From: Limanda limanda
Lineage: Eukaryota; Chordata; Actinopteri; Pleuronectiformes; Pleuronectidae
Reading direction: 5' to 3'
Assembly (NCBI RefSeq): GCF_963576545.1
Contig: NW_026870425.1
Location: forward strand, 372,001-436,000
Length of the DNA stretch: 64,000 nucleotides
Positions 1-11,900 of the stretch are shown piece after piece. The stretch's first letter is position 1. Every line of letters begins with the position of its first letter. Under the pieces are notes generated by a model. It was not told the DNA's origin. It made no database searches and saw only the letters and a list, made by a program, of their open reading frames with translations. The position numbers were made by a program, and so were the translations under genes.

Positions 1-819
1 GTCCAGATGCAACCACTTTTCAAGTCTCTCCGACCTTCACAAAAAAAGTTATTCAAGAATATTTCTTTCTCCTATGTGCTTTCATCCCTAACCCTAACCC
101 TAACCCTTCCGAAAGTCGGAGAAGCTCGGGGATGGTACCGATCGATGCGCGCTACCCCATTTAGTGGGGGTAGAGCCTACTTGCAAGTCTCTCCGACCTT
201 CACAAAAAAAGTTATTCAAGAATATCTCCTCAGATTTGGGGGAATTTCGTCGGTCGACCTCTTCCGAAGGTCGTACAAGCTCGGGGATGGTACCAATCGA
301 TCCGCAGGACCCAAATTAGTCCAGATGCAACCACTTTCCAAGTCTCTCCGACCTTCACAAAAAAAGTTATTCAAGAATATCTCTTTCTCCTATGTGCTTT
401 CATCCCTAACCCTAACCCTAACCCTTCCGAAAGTCGGAGAAGCTCAAGGATGGTACTGATCGATGCGCGCTACCACATTTAGTGGGGGTAGAGCCTACTT
501 GCAAGTCTCTCCGACCTTCACAAAAAAAGTTATTCAAGAATATCTCCTCAGATTTGGGGGAATTTCGTCGGTCGACCTCTTCCGAAGGTCGTACAAGCTC
601 GGGGATGGTACCAATCGATCCGCAGGACCTAAATTAGTCCAGATGCAACCACTTTCCAAGTCTCTCCGACCTTCACAAAAAAAGTTATTCAAGAATATCT
701 CTTTCTCCTATGTGCTTTCATCCCTAACCCTAACCCTAACCCTTCCGAAAGTCGGAGAAGCTCGGGGATGGTACCGATCGATGCGCGCTACCCCATTTAG
801 TGGGGGTAGAGCCTACTTG

Positions 820-864
820 CAAGTCTCTCCGACCTTCACAAAAAAAGTTATTCAAGAATATCTC
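820..864 (+). repeat. 45-bp core shared by all monomer types, representative copy
   Basis: The core runs from CAAGTCTCTCCGACC through an A7 tract to GTTATTCAAGAATATCTC and is nearly invariant across T and S monomers. It contains the only stretch where T and S are continuously identical, so it is the natural site for exchange between types. Recurrent core variants serve as lineage markers: A6-C (AACGTT), A6-T (AATGTT), GTTAGTCAAG, GTTATTTAAG, GTTATTAAAG, GTAATTCAAG and GCAGGTCTC. Confidence 0.93.
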
Positions 865-884
865 TTTCTCCTATGTGCTTTCAT

Positions 885-905
885 CCCTAACCCTAACCCT
901 AACCC
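885..905 (+). repeat. Interstitial telomere block, (CCCTAA)3CCC, representative copy
   Basis: Three perfect CCCTAA hexamers plus a terminal CCC, read on the + strand in every T monomer of the window. By parse there are 291 such blocks, 233 with three hexamers and 58 with two, giving about 815 hexamers. The complementary strand is G-rich, with four GGG tracts in T3 and three in T2. Blocks of this sequence are known binding sites for TTAGGG-repeat factors with Myb-type domains in many eukaryotes; binding here is inference. Two blocks have a mutated first hexamer (45,040 and 47,920). Confidence 0.97.
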
Positions 906-906
906 T

Positions 907-919
907 TCCGAAAGTCGGA
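907..919 (+). other. Small inverted repeat beside telomere block in T
   Basis: TCCGA-AAG-TCGGA is a perfect 5-bp inverted repeat immediately after the CCC that closes the telomere block. The cassette-specific form CCGAAAGGCGG changes its right arm. Whether it folds or binds a protein cannot be told from sequence. Confidence 0.5.
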
Positions 920-950
920 GAAGCTCGGGGATGGTACCGATCGATGCGCG

Positions 951-972
951 CTACCCCATTTAGTGGGGGTAG
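951..972 (+). other. Inverted repeat across T-monomer boundary (potential hairpin)
   Basis: CTACCCCA (951-958) can pair with TGGGG-G-TAG (964-972) around a TTTAG loop, leaving one G bulged. The structure spans the boundary between consecutive T monomers and recurs at most T ends. The S monomer has a different but also pairable sequence at the same place. Known substitutions that weaken it include CTACTCC (near 12,015 and 20,489), CTAACCC (near 16,639 and 17,121), GTGGGCG and GTGGGAG. Function is unknown. Confidence 0.6.
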
Positions 973-1452
973 AGCCTACTTGCAAGTCTCTCCGACCTTC
1001 ACAAAAAAAGTTATTCAAGAATATCTCTTTCTCCTATGTGCTTTCATCCCTAACCCTAACCCTAACCCTTCCGAAAGTCGGAGAAGCTCGGGGATGGTAC
1101 CGATCGATGCGCGCTACCCCATTTAGTGGGGGTAGAGCCTACTTGCAAGTCTCTCCGACCTTCACAAAAAAAGTTATTCAAGAATATCTCTTTCTCCTAT
1201 GTGCTTTCATCCCTAACCCTAACCCTAACCCTTCCGAAAGTCGGAGAAGCTCAAGGATGGTACCGATCGATGCGCGCTACCCCATTTAGTGGGGGTAGAG
1301 CCTACTTGCAAGTCTCTCCGACCTTCACAAAAAAAGTTATTCAAGAATATCTCTTTCTCCTATGTGCTTTCATCCCTAACCCTAACCCTAACCCTTCCGA
1401 AAGTCGGAGAAGCTCAAGGATGGTACCGATCGATGCGCGCTACCCCATTTAG

Positions 1453-4400
1453 TGGGGGTAGAGCCTACTTGCAAGTCTCTCCGACCTTCACAAAAAAAGT
1501 TATTTAAGAATATCTCCTCAGATTTGGGGGAATTTCGTCGGTCGACCTCTTCCGAAGGTCGTACAAGCTCGGGGATGGTACCAATCGATCCGCAGGACCC
1601 AAATTAGTCCAGATGCAACCACTTTCCAAGTCTCTCCGACCTTCACAAAAAAAGTTATTCAAGAATATCTCTTTCTCCTATGTGCTTTCATCCCTAACCC
1701 TAACCCTTCCGAAAGTCGGAGAAGCTCAAGGATGGTACCGATCGATGCGCGCTACCCCATTTAGTGGGGGTAGAGCCTACTTGCAAGTCTCTCCGACCTT
1801 CACAAAAAAAGTTATTCAAGAATATCTCTTTCTCCTATGTGCTTTCATCCCTAACCCTAACCCTAACCCTTCCGAAAGGCGGAGAAGCTCAAGGATGGTA
1901 CCGATAGATGCGCGCTACCCCATTTAGTGGGGGTAGAGCCTACTTGCAAGTCTCTCCGACCTTCACAAAAAACGTTATTCAAGAATATCTCTTTCTCCTA
2001 TGTGCTTTCATCCCTAACCCTAACCCTAACCCTTCCGAAAGTCGGAGAAGCTCGGGGATGGTACCGATCGATGCGCGCTACCCCATTTAGTGGGGGTAGA
2101 GCCTACTTGCAAGTCTCTCCGACCTTCACAAAAAAAGTTATTCAAGAATATCTCTTTCTCCTATGTGCTTTCATCCCTAACCCTAACCCTAACCCTTCCG
2201 AAAGTCGGAGAAGCTCAAGGATGGTACCGATCGATGCGCGCTACCCCATTTAGTGGGGGTAGAGCCTACTTGCAAGTCTCTCCGACCTTCACAAAAAAAG
2301 TTATTCAAGAATATCTCTTTCTCCTATGTGCTTTCATCCCTAACCCTAACCCTAACCCTTCCGAAAGTCGGAGAAGCTCAAGGATGGTACCGATCGATGC
2401 GCGCTACCCCATTTAGTGGGGGTAGAGCCTACTTGCAAGTCTCTCCGACCTTCACAAAAAAAGTTATTTAAGAATATCTCCTCAGATTTGGGGGAATTTC
2501 GTCGGTCGACCTCTTCCGAAGGTCGTACAAGCTCGGGGATGGTACCAATCGATCCGCAGGACCCAAATTAGTCCAGATGCAACCACTTTCCAAGTCTCTC
2601 CGACCTTCACAAAAAAAGTTATTCAAGAATATCTCTTTCTCCTATGTGCTTTCATCCCTAACCCTAACCCTTCCGAAAGTCGGAGAAGCTCAAGGATGGT
2701 ACCGATCGATGCGCGCTACCCCATTTAGTGGGGGTAGAGCCTACTTGCAAGTCTCTCCGACCTTCACAAAAAAAGTTATTCAAGAATATCTCTTTCTCCT
2801 ATGTGCTTTCATCCCTAACCCTAACCCTAACCCTTCCGAAAGGCGGAGAAGCTCAAGGATGGTACCGATAGATGCGCGCTACCCCATTTAGTGGGGGTAG
2901 AGCCTACTTGCAAGTCTCTCCGACCTTCACAAAAAACGTTATTCAAGAATATCTCTTTCTCCTATGTGCTTTCATCCCTAACCCTAACCCTAACCCTTCC
3001 GAAAGTCGGAGAAGCTCGGGGATGGTACCGATCGATGCGCGCTACCCCATTTAGTGGGGGTAGAGCCTACTTGCAAGTCTCTCCGACCTTCACAAAAAAA
3101 GTTATTCAAGAATATCTCTTTCTCCTATGTGCTTTCATCCCTAACCCTAACCCTAACCCTTCCGAAAGTCGGAGAAGCTCAAGGATGGTACCGATCGATG
3201 CGCGCTACCCCATTTAGTGGGGGTAGAGCCTACTTGCAAGTCTCTCCGACCTTCACAAAAAAAGTTATTCAAGAATATCTCTTTCTCCTATGTGCTTTCA
3301 TCCCTAACCCTAACCCTAACCCTTCCGAAAGTCGGAGAAGCTCAAGGATGGTACCGATCGATGCGCGCTACCCCATTTAGTGGGGGTAGAGCCTACTTGC
3401 AAGTCTCTCCGACCTTCACAAAAAAAGTTATTTAAGAATATCTCCTCAGATTTGGGGGAATTTCGTCGGTCGACCTCTTCCGAAGGTCGTACAAGCTCGG
3501 GGATGGTACCAATCGATCCGCAGGACCCAAATTAGTCCAGATGCAACCACTTTCCAAGTCTCTCCGACCTTCACAAAAAAAGTTATTCAAGAATATCTCT
3601 TTCTCCTATGTGCTTTCATCCCTAACCCTAACCCTTCCGAAAGTCGGAGAAGCTCAAGGATGGTACCGATCGATGCGCGCTACCCCATTTAGTGGGGGTA
3701 GAGCCTACTTGCAAGTCTCTCCGACCTTCACAAAAAAAGTTATTCAAGAATATCTCTTTCTCCTATGTGCTTTCATCCCTAACCCTAACCCTAACCCTTC
3801 CGAAAGGCGGAGAAGCTCAAGGATGGTACCGATAGATGCGCGCTACCCCATTTAGTGGGGGTAGAGCCTACTTGCAAGTCTCTCCGACCTTCACAAAAAA
3901 CGTTATTCAAGAATATCTCTTTCTCCTATGTGCTTTCATCCCTAACCCTAACCCTAACCCTTCCGAAAGTCGGAGAAGCTCGGGGATGGTACCGATCGAT
4001 GCGCGCTACCCCATTTAGTGGGGGTAGAGCCTACTTGCAAGTCTCTCCGACCTTCACAAAAAAAGTTATTCAAGAATATCTCTTTCTCCTATGTGCTTTC
4101 ATCCCTAACCCTAACCCTAACCCTTCCGAAAGTCGGAGAAGCTCAAGGATGGTACCGATCGATGCGCGCTACCCCATTTAGTGGGGGTAGAGCCTACTTG
4201 CAAGTCTCTCCGACCTTCACAAAAAAAGTTATTCAAGAATATCTCTTTCTCCTATGTGCTTTCATCCCTAACCCTAACCCTAACCCTTCCGAAAGTCGGA
4301 GAAGCTCAAGGATGGTACCGATCGATGCGCGCTACCCCATTTAGTGGGGGTAGAGCCTACTTGCAAGTCTCTCCGACCTTCACAAAAAAAGTTATTTAAG

Positions 4401-6272
4401 AATATCTCCTCAGATTTGGGGGAATTTCGTCGGTCGACCTCTTCCGAAGGTCGTACAAGCTCGGGGATGGTACCAATCGATCCGCAGGACCCAAATTAGT
4501 CCAGATGCAACCACTTTCCAAGTCTCTCCGACCTTCACAAAAAAAGTTATTCAAGAATATCTCTTTCTCCTATGTGCTTTCATCCCTAACCCTAACCCTT
4601 CCGAAAGTCGGAGAAGCTCAAGGATGGTACCGATCGATGCGCGCTACCCCATTTAGTGGGGGTAGAGCCTACTTGCAAGTCTCTCCGACCTTCACAAAAA
4701 AAGTTATTCAAGAATATCTCTTTCTCCTATGTGCTTTCATCCCTAACCCTAACCCTAACCCTTCCGAAAGGCGGAGAAGCTCAAGGATGGTACCGATAGA
4801 TGCGCGCTACCCCATTTAGTGGGGGTAGAGCCTACTTGCAAGTCTCTCCGACCTTCACAAAAAACGTTATTCAAGAATATCTCTTTCTCCTATGTGCTTT
4901 CATCCCTAACCCTAACCCTAACCCTTCCGAAAGTCGGAGAAGCTCGGGGATGGTACCGATCGATGCGCGCTACCCCATTTAGTGGGGGTAGAGCCTACTT
5001 GCAAGTCTCTCCGACCTTCACAAAAAAAGTTATTCAAGAATATCTCTTTCTCCTATGTGCTTTCATCCCTAACCCTAACCCTAACCCTTCCGAAAGTCGG
5101 AGAAGCTCAAGGATGGTACCGATCGATGCGCGCTACCCCATTTAGTGGGGGTAGAGCCTACTTGCAAGTCTCTCCGACCTTCACAAAAAAAGTTATTCAA
5201 GAATATCTCTTTCTCCTATGTGCTTTCATCCCTAACCCTAACCCTAACCCTTCCGAAAGTCGGAGAAGCTCAAGGATGGTACCGATCGATGCGCGCTACC
5301 CCATTTAGTGGGGGTAGAGCCTACTTGCAAGTCTCTCCGACCTTCACAAAAAAAGTTATTTAAGAATATCTCCTCAGATTTGGGGGAATTTCGTCGGTCG
5401 ACCTCTTCCGAAGGTCGTACAAGCTCGGGGATGGTACCAATCGATCCGCAGGACCCAAATTAGTCCAGATGCAACCACTTTCCAAGTCTCTCCGACCTTC
5501 ACAAAAAAAGTTATTCAAGAATATCTCTTTCTCCTATGTGCTTTCATCCCTAACCCTAACCCTTCCGAAAGTCGGAGAAGCTCAAGGATGGTACCGATCG
5601 ATGCGCGCTACCCCATTTAGTGGGGGTAGAGCCTACTTGCAAGTCTCTCCGACCTTCACAAAAAAAGTTATTCAAGAATATCTCTTTCTCCTATGTGCTT
5701 TCATCCCTAACCCTAACCCTAACCCTTCCGAAAGGCGGAGAAGCTCAAGGATGGTACCGATAGATGCGCGCTACCCCATTTAGTGGGGGTAGAGCCTACT
5801 TGCAAGTCTCTCCGACCTTCACAAAAAACGTTATTCAAGAATATCTCTTTCTCCTATGTGCTTTCATCCCTAACCCTAACCCTAACCCTTCCGAAAGTCG
5901 GAGAAGCTCGGGGATGGTACCGATCGATGCGCGCTACCCCATTTAGTGGGGGTAGAGCCTACTTGCAAGTCTCTCCGACCTTCACAAAAAAAGTTATTCA
6001 AGAATATCTCTTTCTCCTATGTGCTTTCATCCCTAACCCTAACCCTAACCCTTCCGAAAGTCGGAGAAGCTCAAGGATGGTACCGATCGATGCGCGCTAC
6101 CCCATTTAGTGGGGGTAGAGCCTACTTGCAAGTCTCTCCGACCTTCACAAAAAAAGTTATTCAAGAATATCTCTTTCTCCTATGTGCTTTCATCCCTAAC
6201 CCTAACCCTAACCCTTCCGAAAGTCGGAGAAGCTCAAGGATGGTACCGATCGATGCGCGCTACCCCATTTAG
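1453..6272 (+). repeat. 964-bp higher-order repeat, five tandem units
   Basis: Units start at 1453, 2417, 3381, 4345 and 5309. Each is S-T2-T3-T3-T3-T3 (155+157+4x163 = 964). All five share the same private markers at 964-bp spacing: GTTATTTAAG in S, CCGAAAGGCGG plus GATAGATG in the first T3, and AACGTT in the core of the second T3. I saw no difference between the units by eye, which implies very recent amplification or an assembly effect. A sixth partial copy, S-T2-T3, continues from 6273. Confidence 0.95.
1608..1764 (+). repeat. T2 monomer, representative copy (157 bp)
   Basis: Identical in layout to T3 but exactly one hexamer shorter: two CCCTAA plus CCC. There are 58 copies. Forty of them lie in the 20 S-T2-T3*-T2-S cassettes, and more lie in the five 964-bp units, so most T2 copies are inherited with a higher-order unit rather than arising anew. 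Isolated T2 copies ending at 14,554, 16,806, 17,288, 43,991, 45,591, 52,160, 52,798, 54,231, 56,145, 57,908, 59,353, 61,430 and 63,825 point to additional 3-to-2 hexamer losses, some later duplicated. Confidence 0.95.
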
Positions 6273-8965
6273 TGGGGGTAGAGCCTACTTGCAAGTCTCT
6301 CCGACCTTCACAAAAAAAGTTATTTAAGAATATCTCCTCAGATTTGGGGGAATTTCGTCGGTCGACCTCTTCCGAAGGTCGTACAAGCTCGGGGATGGTA
6401 CCAATCGATCCGCAGGACCCAAATTAGTCCAGATGCAACCACTTTCCAAGTCTCTCCGACCTTCACAAAAAAAGTTATTCAAGAATATCTCTTTCTCCTA
6501 TGTGCTTTCATCCCTAACCCTAACCCTTCCGAAAGTCGGAGAAGCTCAAGGATGGTACCGATCGATGCGCGCTACCCCATTTAGTGGGGGTAGAGCCTAC
6601 TTGCAAGTCTCTCCGACCTTCACAAAAAAAGTTATTCAAGAATATCTCTTTCTCCTATGTGCTTTCATCCCTAACCCTAACCCTAACCCTTCCGAAAGGC
6701 GGAGAAGCTCAAGGATGGTACCGATAGATGCGCGCTACCCCATTTAGTGGGGGTAGAGCCTACTTGCAAGTCTCTCCGACCTTCACAAAAAACGTTATTC
6801 AAGAATATCTCTTTCTCCTATGTGCTTTCATCCCTAACCCTAACCCTTCCGAAAGTCGGAGAAGCTCAAGGATGGTACCGATCGATGCGCGTTACCCCAT
6901 TTAGTGGGGGTAGAGCCTACTTGCAAGTCTCTCCGACCTTCACAAAAAAAGTTATTCAAGAATATCTCCTCAGATTTGGGGGAATTTCGTCGGTCGACCT
7001 CTTCCAAAGGTCGTACAAGCTCGGGGATGGTACCAATCGATCCGCAGGACCCAAATTAGTCCAGATGCAACCACTTTTCAAGTCTCTCCGACCTTCACAA
7101 AAAAAGTTATTCAAGAATATCTCTTTCTCCTATGTGCTTTCATCCCTAACCCTAACCCTAACCCTTCCGAAAGTCGGAGAAGCTCGGGGATGGTACCGAT
7201 CGATGCGCGCTACCCCATTTAGTGGGGGTAGAGCCTACTTGCAAGTCTCTCCGACCTTCACAAAAAAAGTTATTCAAGAATATCTCCTCAGATTTGGGGG
7301 AATTTCGTCGGTCGACCTCTTCCGAAGGTCGTACAAGCTCGGGGATGGTACCAATCGATCCGCAGGACCCACATTAGTCCAGATGCAACCACTTTCCAAG
7401 TCTCTCCGACCTTCACAAAAAAAGTTATTCAAGAATATCTCTTTCTCCTATGTGCTTTCATCCCTAACCCTAACCCTTCCGAAAGTCGGAGAAGCTCAAG
7501 GATGGTACCGATCGATGCGCGCTACCCCATTTAGTGGGGGTAGAGCCTACTTGCAAGTCTCTCCGACCTTCACAAAAAAAGTTATTCAAGAATATCTCTT
7601 TCTCCTATGTGCTTTCATCCCTAACCCTAACCCTAACCCTTCCGAAAGGCGGAGAAGCTCAAGGATGGTACCGATAGATGCGCGCTACCCCATTTAGTGG
7701 GGGTAGAGCCTACTTGCAAGTCTCTCCGACCTTCACAAAAAACGTTATTCAAGAATATCTCTTTCTCCTATGTGCTTTCATCCCTAACCCTAACCCTTCC
7801 GAAAGTCGGAGAAGCTCAAGGATGGTACCGATCGATGCGCGTTACCCCATTTAGTGGGGGTAGAGCCTACTTGCAAGTCTCTCCGACCTTCACAAAAAAA
7901 GTTATTCAAGAATATCTCCTCAGATTTGGGGGAATTTCGTCGGTCGACCTCTTCCAAAGGTCGTACAAGCTCGGGGATGGTACCAATCGATCCGCAGGAC
8001 CCAAATTAGTCCAGATGCAACCACTTTTCAAGTCTCTCCGACCTTCACAAAAAAAGTTATTCAAGAATATCTCTTTCTCCTATGTGCTTTCATCCCTAAC
8101 CCTAACCCTAACCCTTCCGAAAGTCGGAGAAGCTCGGGGATGGTACCGATCGATGCGCGCTACCCCATTTAGTGGGGGTAGAGCCTACTTGCAAGTCTCT
8201 CCGACCTTCACAAAAAAAGTTATTCAAGAATATCTCCTCAGATTTGGGGGAATTTCGTCGGTCGACCTCTTCCGAAGGTCGTACAAGCTCGGGGATGGTA
8301 CCAATCGATCCGCAGGACCCAAATTAGTCCAGATGCAACCACTTTCCAAGTCTCTCCGACCTTCACAAAAAAAGTTATTCAAGAATATCTCTTTCTCCTA
8401 TGTGCTTTCATCCCTAACCCTAACCCTAACCCTTCCGAAAGTCGGAGAAGCTCAAGGATGGTACCGATCGTTGCGCGCTACCCCATTTAGTGGGGGTAGA
8501 GCCTACTTGCAAGTCTCTCCGACCTTCACAAAAAAAGTTATTCAAGAATATCTCCTCAGATTTGGGGGAATTTCGTCGGTCGACCTCTTCCGAAGGTCGT
8601 ACAAGCTCGGGGATGGTACCAATCGATCCGCAGGACCCAAATTAGTCCAGATGCAACCACTTTTCAAGTCTCTCCGACCTTCACAAAAAAAGTTATTCAA
8701 GAATATCTCTTTCTCCTATGTGCTTTCATCCCTAACCCTAACCCTTCCGAAAGTCGGAGAAGCTCAAGGATGGTACCGATCGATGCGCGCTACCCCATTT
8801 AGTGGGGGTAGAGCCTACTTGCAAGTCTCTCCGACCTTCACAAAAAAAGTTATTCAAGAATATCTCTTTCTCCTATGTGCTTTCATCCCTAACCCTAACC
8901 CTAACCCTTCCGAAAGGCGGAGAAGCTCAAGGATGGTACCGATAGATGCGCGCTACCCCATTTAG
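6273..8965 (+). repeat. Transition block with the first three cassettes (950- and 1,268-bp units)
   Basis: Order: S-T2-T3* (6273-6747), then T2-S-T3-S-T2-T3* (6748-7697, 950 bp), then T2-S-T3-S-T3-S-T2-T3* (7698-8965, 1,268 bp). The two units differ by one T3-S dimer (318 bp). T3* is the T3 carrying GGCGG and GATAGATG. The S ending at 7377 has CCCACATTAG instead of CCCAAATTAG; the T3 ending at 8490 has GATCGTTG. Confidence 0.92.
6428..7059 (+). repeat. T2-T3*-T2-S cassette, old subfamily, first of 16
   Basis: This 632-bp cassette follows an S monomer and is the punctuation mark of the array. T3* has CCGAAAGGCGG and GATAGATG; the second T2 has AACGTT in its core and GCGCGTTACC at its end; the closing S has CTTCCAAAGG and usually CACTTTTCAAG after it. 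Copies begin after the S boundaries at 6,427, 7,377, 8,645, 12,342, 13,765, 17,932, 21,629, 23,378, 25,942, 28,335, 30,402, 32,966, 35,359, 37,923, 40,316 and 49,447. The copy after 12,342 has GCGCATTACC rather than GCGCGTTACC. Confidence 0.92.
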
Positions 8966-11900
8966 TGGGGGTAGAGCCTACTTGCAAGTCTCTCCGACCT
9001 TCACAAAAAACGTTATTCAAGAATATCTCTTTCTCCTATGTGCTTTCATCCCTAACCCTAACCCTTCCGAAAGTCGGAGAAGCTCAAGGATGGTACCGAT
9101 CGATGCGCGTTACCCCATTTAGTGGGGGTAGAGCCTACTTGCAAGTCTCTCCGACCTTCACAAAAAAAGTTATTCAAGAATATCTCCTCAGATTTGGGGG
9201 AATTTCGTCGGTCGACCTCTTCCAAAGGTCGTACAAGCTCGGGGATGGTACCAATCGATCCGCAGGACCCAAATTAGTCCATATGCAACCACTTTTCAAG
9301 TCTCTCCGACCTTCACAAAAAAAGTTATTCAAGAATATCTCTTTCTCCTATGTGCTTTCATCCCTAACCCTAACCCTAACCCTTCCGAAAGTCGGAGAAG
9401 CTCGGGGATGGTACCGATCGATGCGCGCTACCCCATTTAGTGGGGGTAGAGCCTACTTGCAAGTCTCTCCGACCTTCACAAAAAAAGTTATTCAAGAATA
9501 TCTCCTCAGATTTGGGGGAATTTCGTCGGTCGACCTCTTCCGAAGGTCGTACAAGCTCGGGGATGGTACCAATCGATCCGCAGGACCCAAATTAGTCCAG
9601 ATGCAACCACTTTCCAAGTCTCTCCGACCTTCACAAAAAAAGTTATTCAAGAATATCTCTTTCTCCTATGTGCTTTCATCCCTAACCCTAACCCTAACCC
9701 TTCCGAAAGTCGGAGAAGCTCAAGGATGGTACCGATCGATGCGCGCTACCCCATTTAGTGGGGGTAGAGCCTACTTGCAAGTCTCTCCGACCTTCACAAA
9801 AAAAGTTATTCAAGAATATCTCCTCAGATTTGGGGGAATTTCGTCGGTCGACCTCTTCCGAAGGTCGTACAAGCTCGGGGATGGTACCAATCGATCCGCA
9901 GGACCCAAATTAGTCCAGATGCAACCACTTTCCAAGTCTCTCCGACCTTCACAAAAAAAGTTATTCAAGAATATCTCTTTCTCCTATGTGCTTTCATCCC
10001 TAACCCTAACCCTAACCCTTCCGAAAGTCGGAGAAGCTCGGGGATGGTACCGATCGATGCGCGCTACCCCATTTAGTGGGGGTAGAGCCTACTTGCAAGT
10101 CTCTCCGACCTTCACAAAAAAAGTTATTCAAGAATATCTCTTTCTCCTATGTGCTTTCATCCCTAACCCTAACCCTAACCCTTCCGAAAGTCGGAGAAGC
10201 TCAAGGATAGTACCGATCGATGCGCGCTACCCCATTTAGTGGGGGTAGAGCCTACTTGCAAGTCTCTCCGACCTTCACAAAAAAAGTTATTCAAGAATAT
10301 CTCTTTCTCCTATGTGCTTTCATCCCTAACCCTAACCCTAACCCTTCCGAAAGTCGGAGCAGCTCGGGGATGGTACCGATCGATGCGCGCTACCCCATTT
10401 AGTGGGGGTAGAGCCTACTTGCAAGTCTCTCCGACCTTCACAAAAAAAGTTAGTCAAGAATATCTCTTTCTCCTATGTGCTTTCATCCCTAACCCTAACC
10501 CTAACCCTTCCGAAAGTCGGAGAAGCTCAAGGATGGTACCGATCGATGCGCGCTACCCCATTTAGTGGGGGTAGAGCCTACTTGCAGGTCTCTCCGACCT
10601 TCACAAAAAAAGTTATTCAAGAATATCTCTTTCTCCTATGTGCTTTCATCCCTAACCCTAACCCTAACCCTTCCGAAAGTCGGAGAAGCTCAAGGATGGT
10701 ACCGATCGATGCGCGCTACCCCATTTAGTGGGGGTAGAGCCTACTTGCAAGTCTCTCCGACCTTCACAAAAAAAGTTATTCAAGAATATCTCTTTCTCCT
10801 ATGTGCTTTCATCCCTAACCCTAACCCTAACCCTTCCGAAAGTCGGAGAAGCTCAAGGATGGTACCGATCGATGCGCGCTACCCCATTTAGTGGGGGTAG
10901 AGCCTACTTGCAAGTCTCTCCGACCTTCACAAAAAAAGTTATTCAAGAATATCTCCTCAGATTTGGGGGAATTTCGTCGGTCGACCTCTTCCGAAGGTCG
11001 TACAAGCTCGGGGATGGTACCAATCGATCCGCAGGACCCAAATTAGTCCAGATGCAACCACTTTCCAAGTCTCTCCGACCTTCACAAAAAAAGTTATTCA
11101 AGAATATCTCTTTCTCCTATGTGCTTTCATCCCTAACCCTAACCCTAACCCTTCCGAAAGTCGGAGAAGCTCAAGGATGGTACCGATCGATGCGCGCTAC
11201 CCCATTTAGTGGGGGTAGAGCCTACTTGCAAGTCTCTCCGACCTTCACAAAAAAAGTTATTCAAGAATATCTCTTTCTCCTATGTGCCATCATCCCTAAC
11301 CCTAACCCTAACCCTTCCGAAAGTCGGAGAAGCTCGGGGATGGTACCGATCGATGCGCGCTACCCCATTTAGTGGGGGTAGAGCCTACTTGCAAGTCTCT
11401 CCGACCTTCACAAAAAAAGTTAGTCAAGAATATCTCTTTCTCCTATGTGCTTTCATCCCTAACCCTAACCCTAACCCTTCCGAAAGTCGGAGAAGCTCAA
11501 GGATGGTACCGATCGATGCGCGCTACCCCATTTAGTGGGGGTAGAGCCTACTTGCAAGTCTCTCCGACCTTCACAAAAAAAGTTATTCAAGAATATCTCT
11601 TTCTCCTATGTGCTTTCATCCCTAACCCTAACCCTAACCCTTCCGAAAGTCGGAGAAGCTCGGGGATGGTACCGATCGATGCGCGCTACCCCATTTAGTG
11701 GGGGTAGAGCCTACTTGCAAGTCTCTCCGACCTTCACAAAAAAAGTTATTCAAGAATATCTCTTTCTCCTATGTGCTTTCATCCCTAACCCTAACCCTAA
11801 CCCTTCCGAAAGTCGGAGAAGCTCGGGGATGGTACCGATCGATGCGCGCTACCCCATTTAGTGGGGGTAGAGCCTACTTGCAAGTCTCTCCGACCTTCAC

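Larger units (their letters stand above)
801..963 (+). repeat. T3 monomer, representative copy (163 bp)
   Basis: This is the most abundant form, with 233 of 400 copies. Order in this copy: left arm with a G5 tract (801-819), shared core (820-864), pyrimidine-rich spacer (865-884), telomere block of three CCCTAA plus CCC (885-905), a small inverted repeat (907-919), GGATGGTACC region, CGATCGATGCGCGC, then CTACCCCATTTAG. A common difference between copies is CTCGGGGATGG versus CTCAAGGATGG. Because 163 is one more than a multiple of three, consecutive T3 copies shift frame and end at the TAG of the boundary. Confidence 0.96.
2..1452 (+). repeat. Lead-in block: T3-S-T3-S-T3x5
   Basis: Two T3-S dimers followed by five T3 monomers; base 1 is the last base of an S monomer outside the window. 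Private changes near the left edge include AATATTTCTTTC (near 61) instead of AATATCTCTTTC, GGTACTGAT (near 455) and CTACCACATTT (near 471). The last four T3 copies carry the same CTCGGGG, CTCGGGG, CTCAAGG, CTCAAGG order as the end of the following 964-bp units but lack the AACGTT core variant, so they look like a close relative of that unit. Confidence 0.9.

Noticed and set aside
820..864. CRISPR-like pattern: 45-bp conserved core at regular spacing
   Set aside because: The intervals are 110-118 bp and repeat the same two linker types hundreds of times; there are no unique spacers, and the sequence is eukaryotic satellite.
801..963. Retroelement or SINE origin of the monomer
   Set aside because: No target-site duplications, poly-A end, LTR or reverse-transcriptase remnant; every copy is in tandem and in register.
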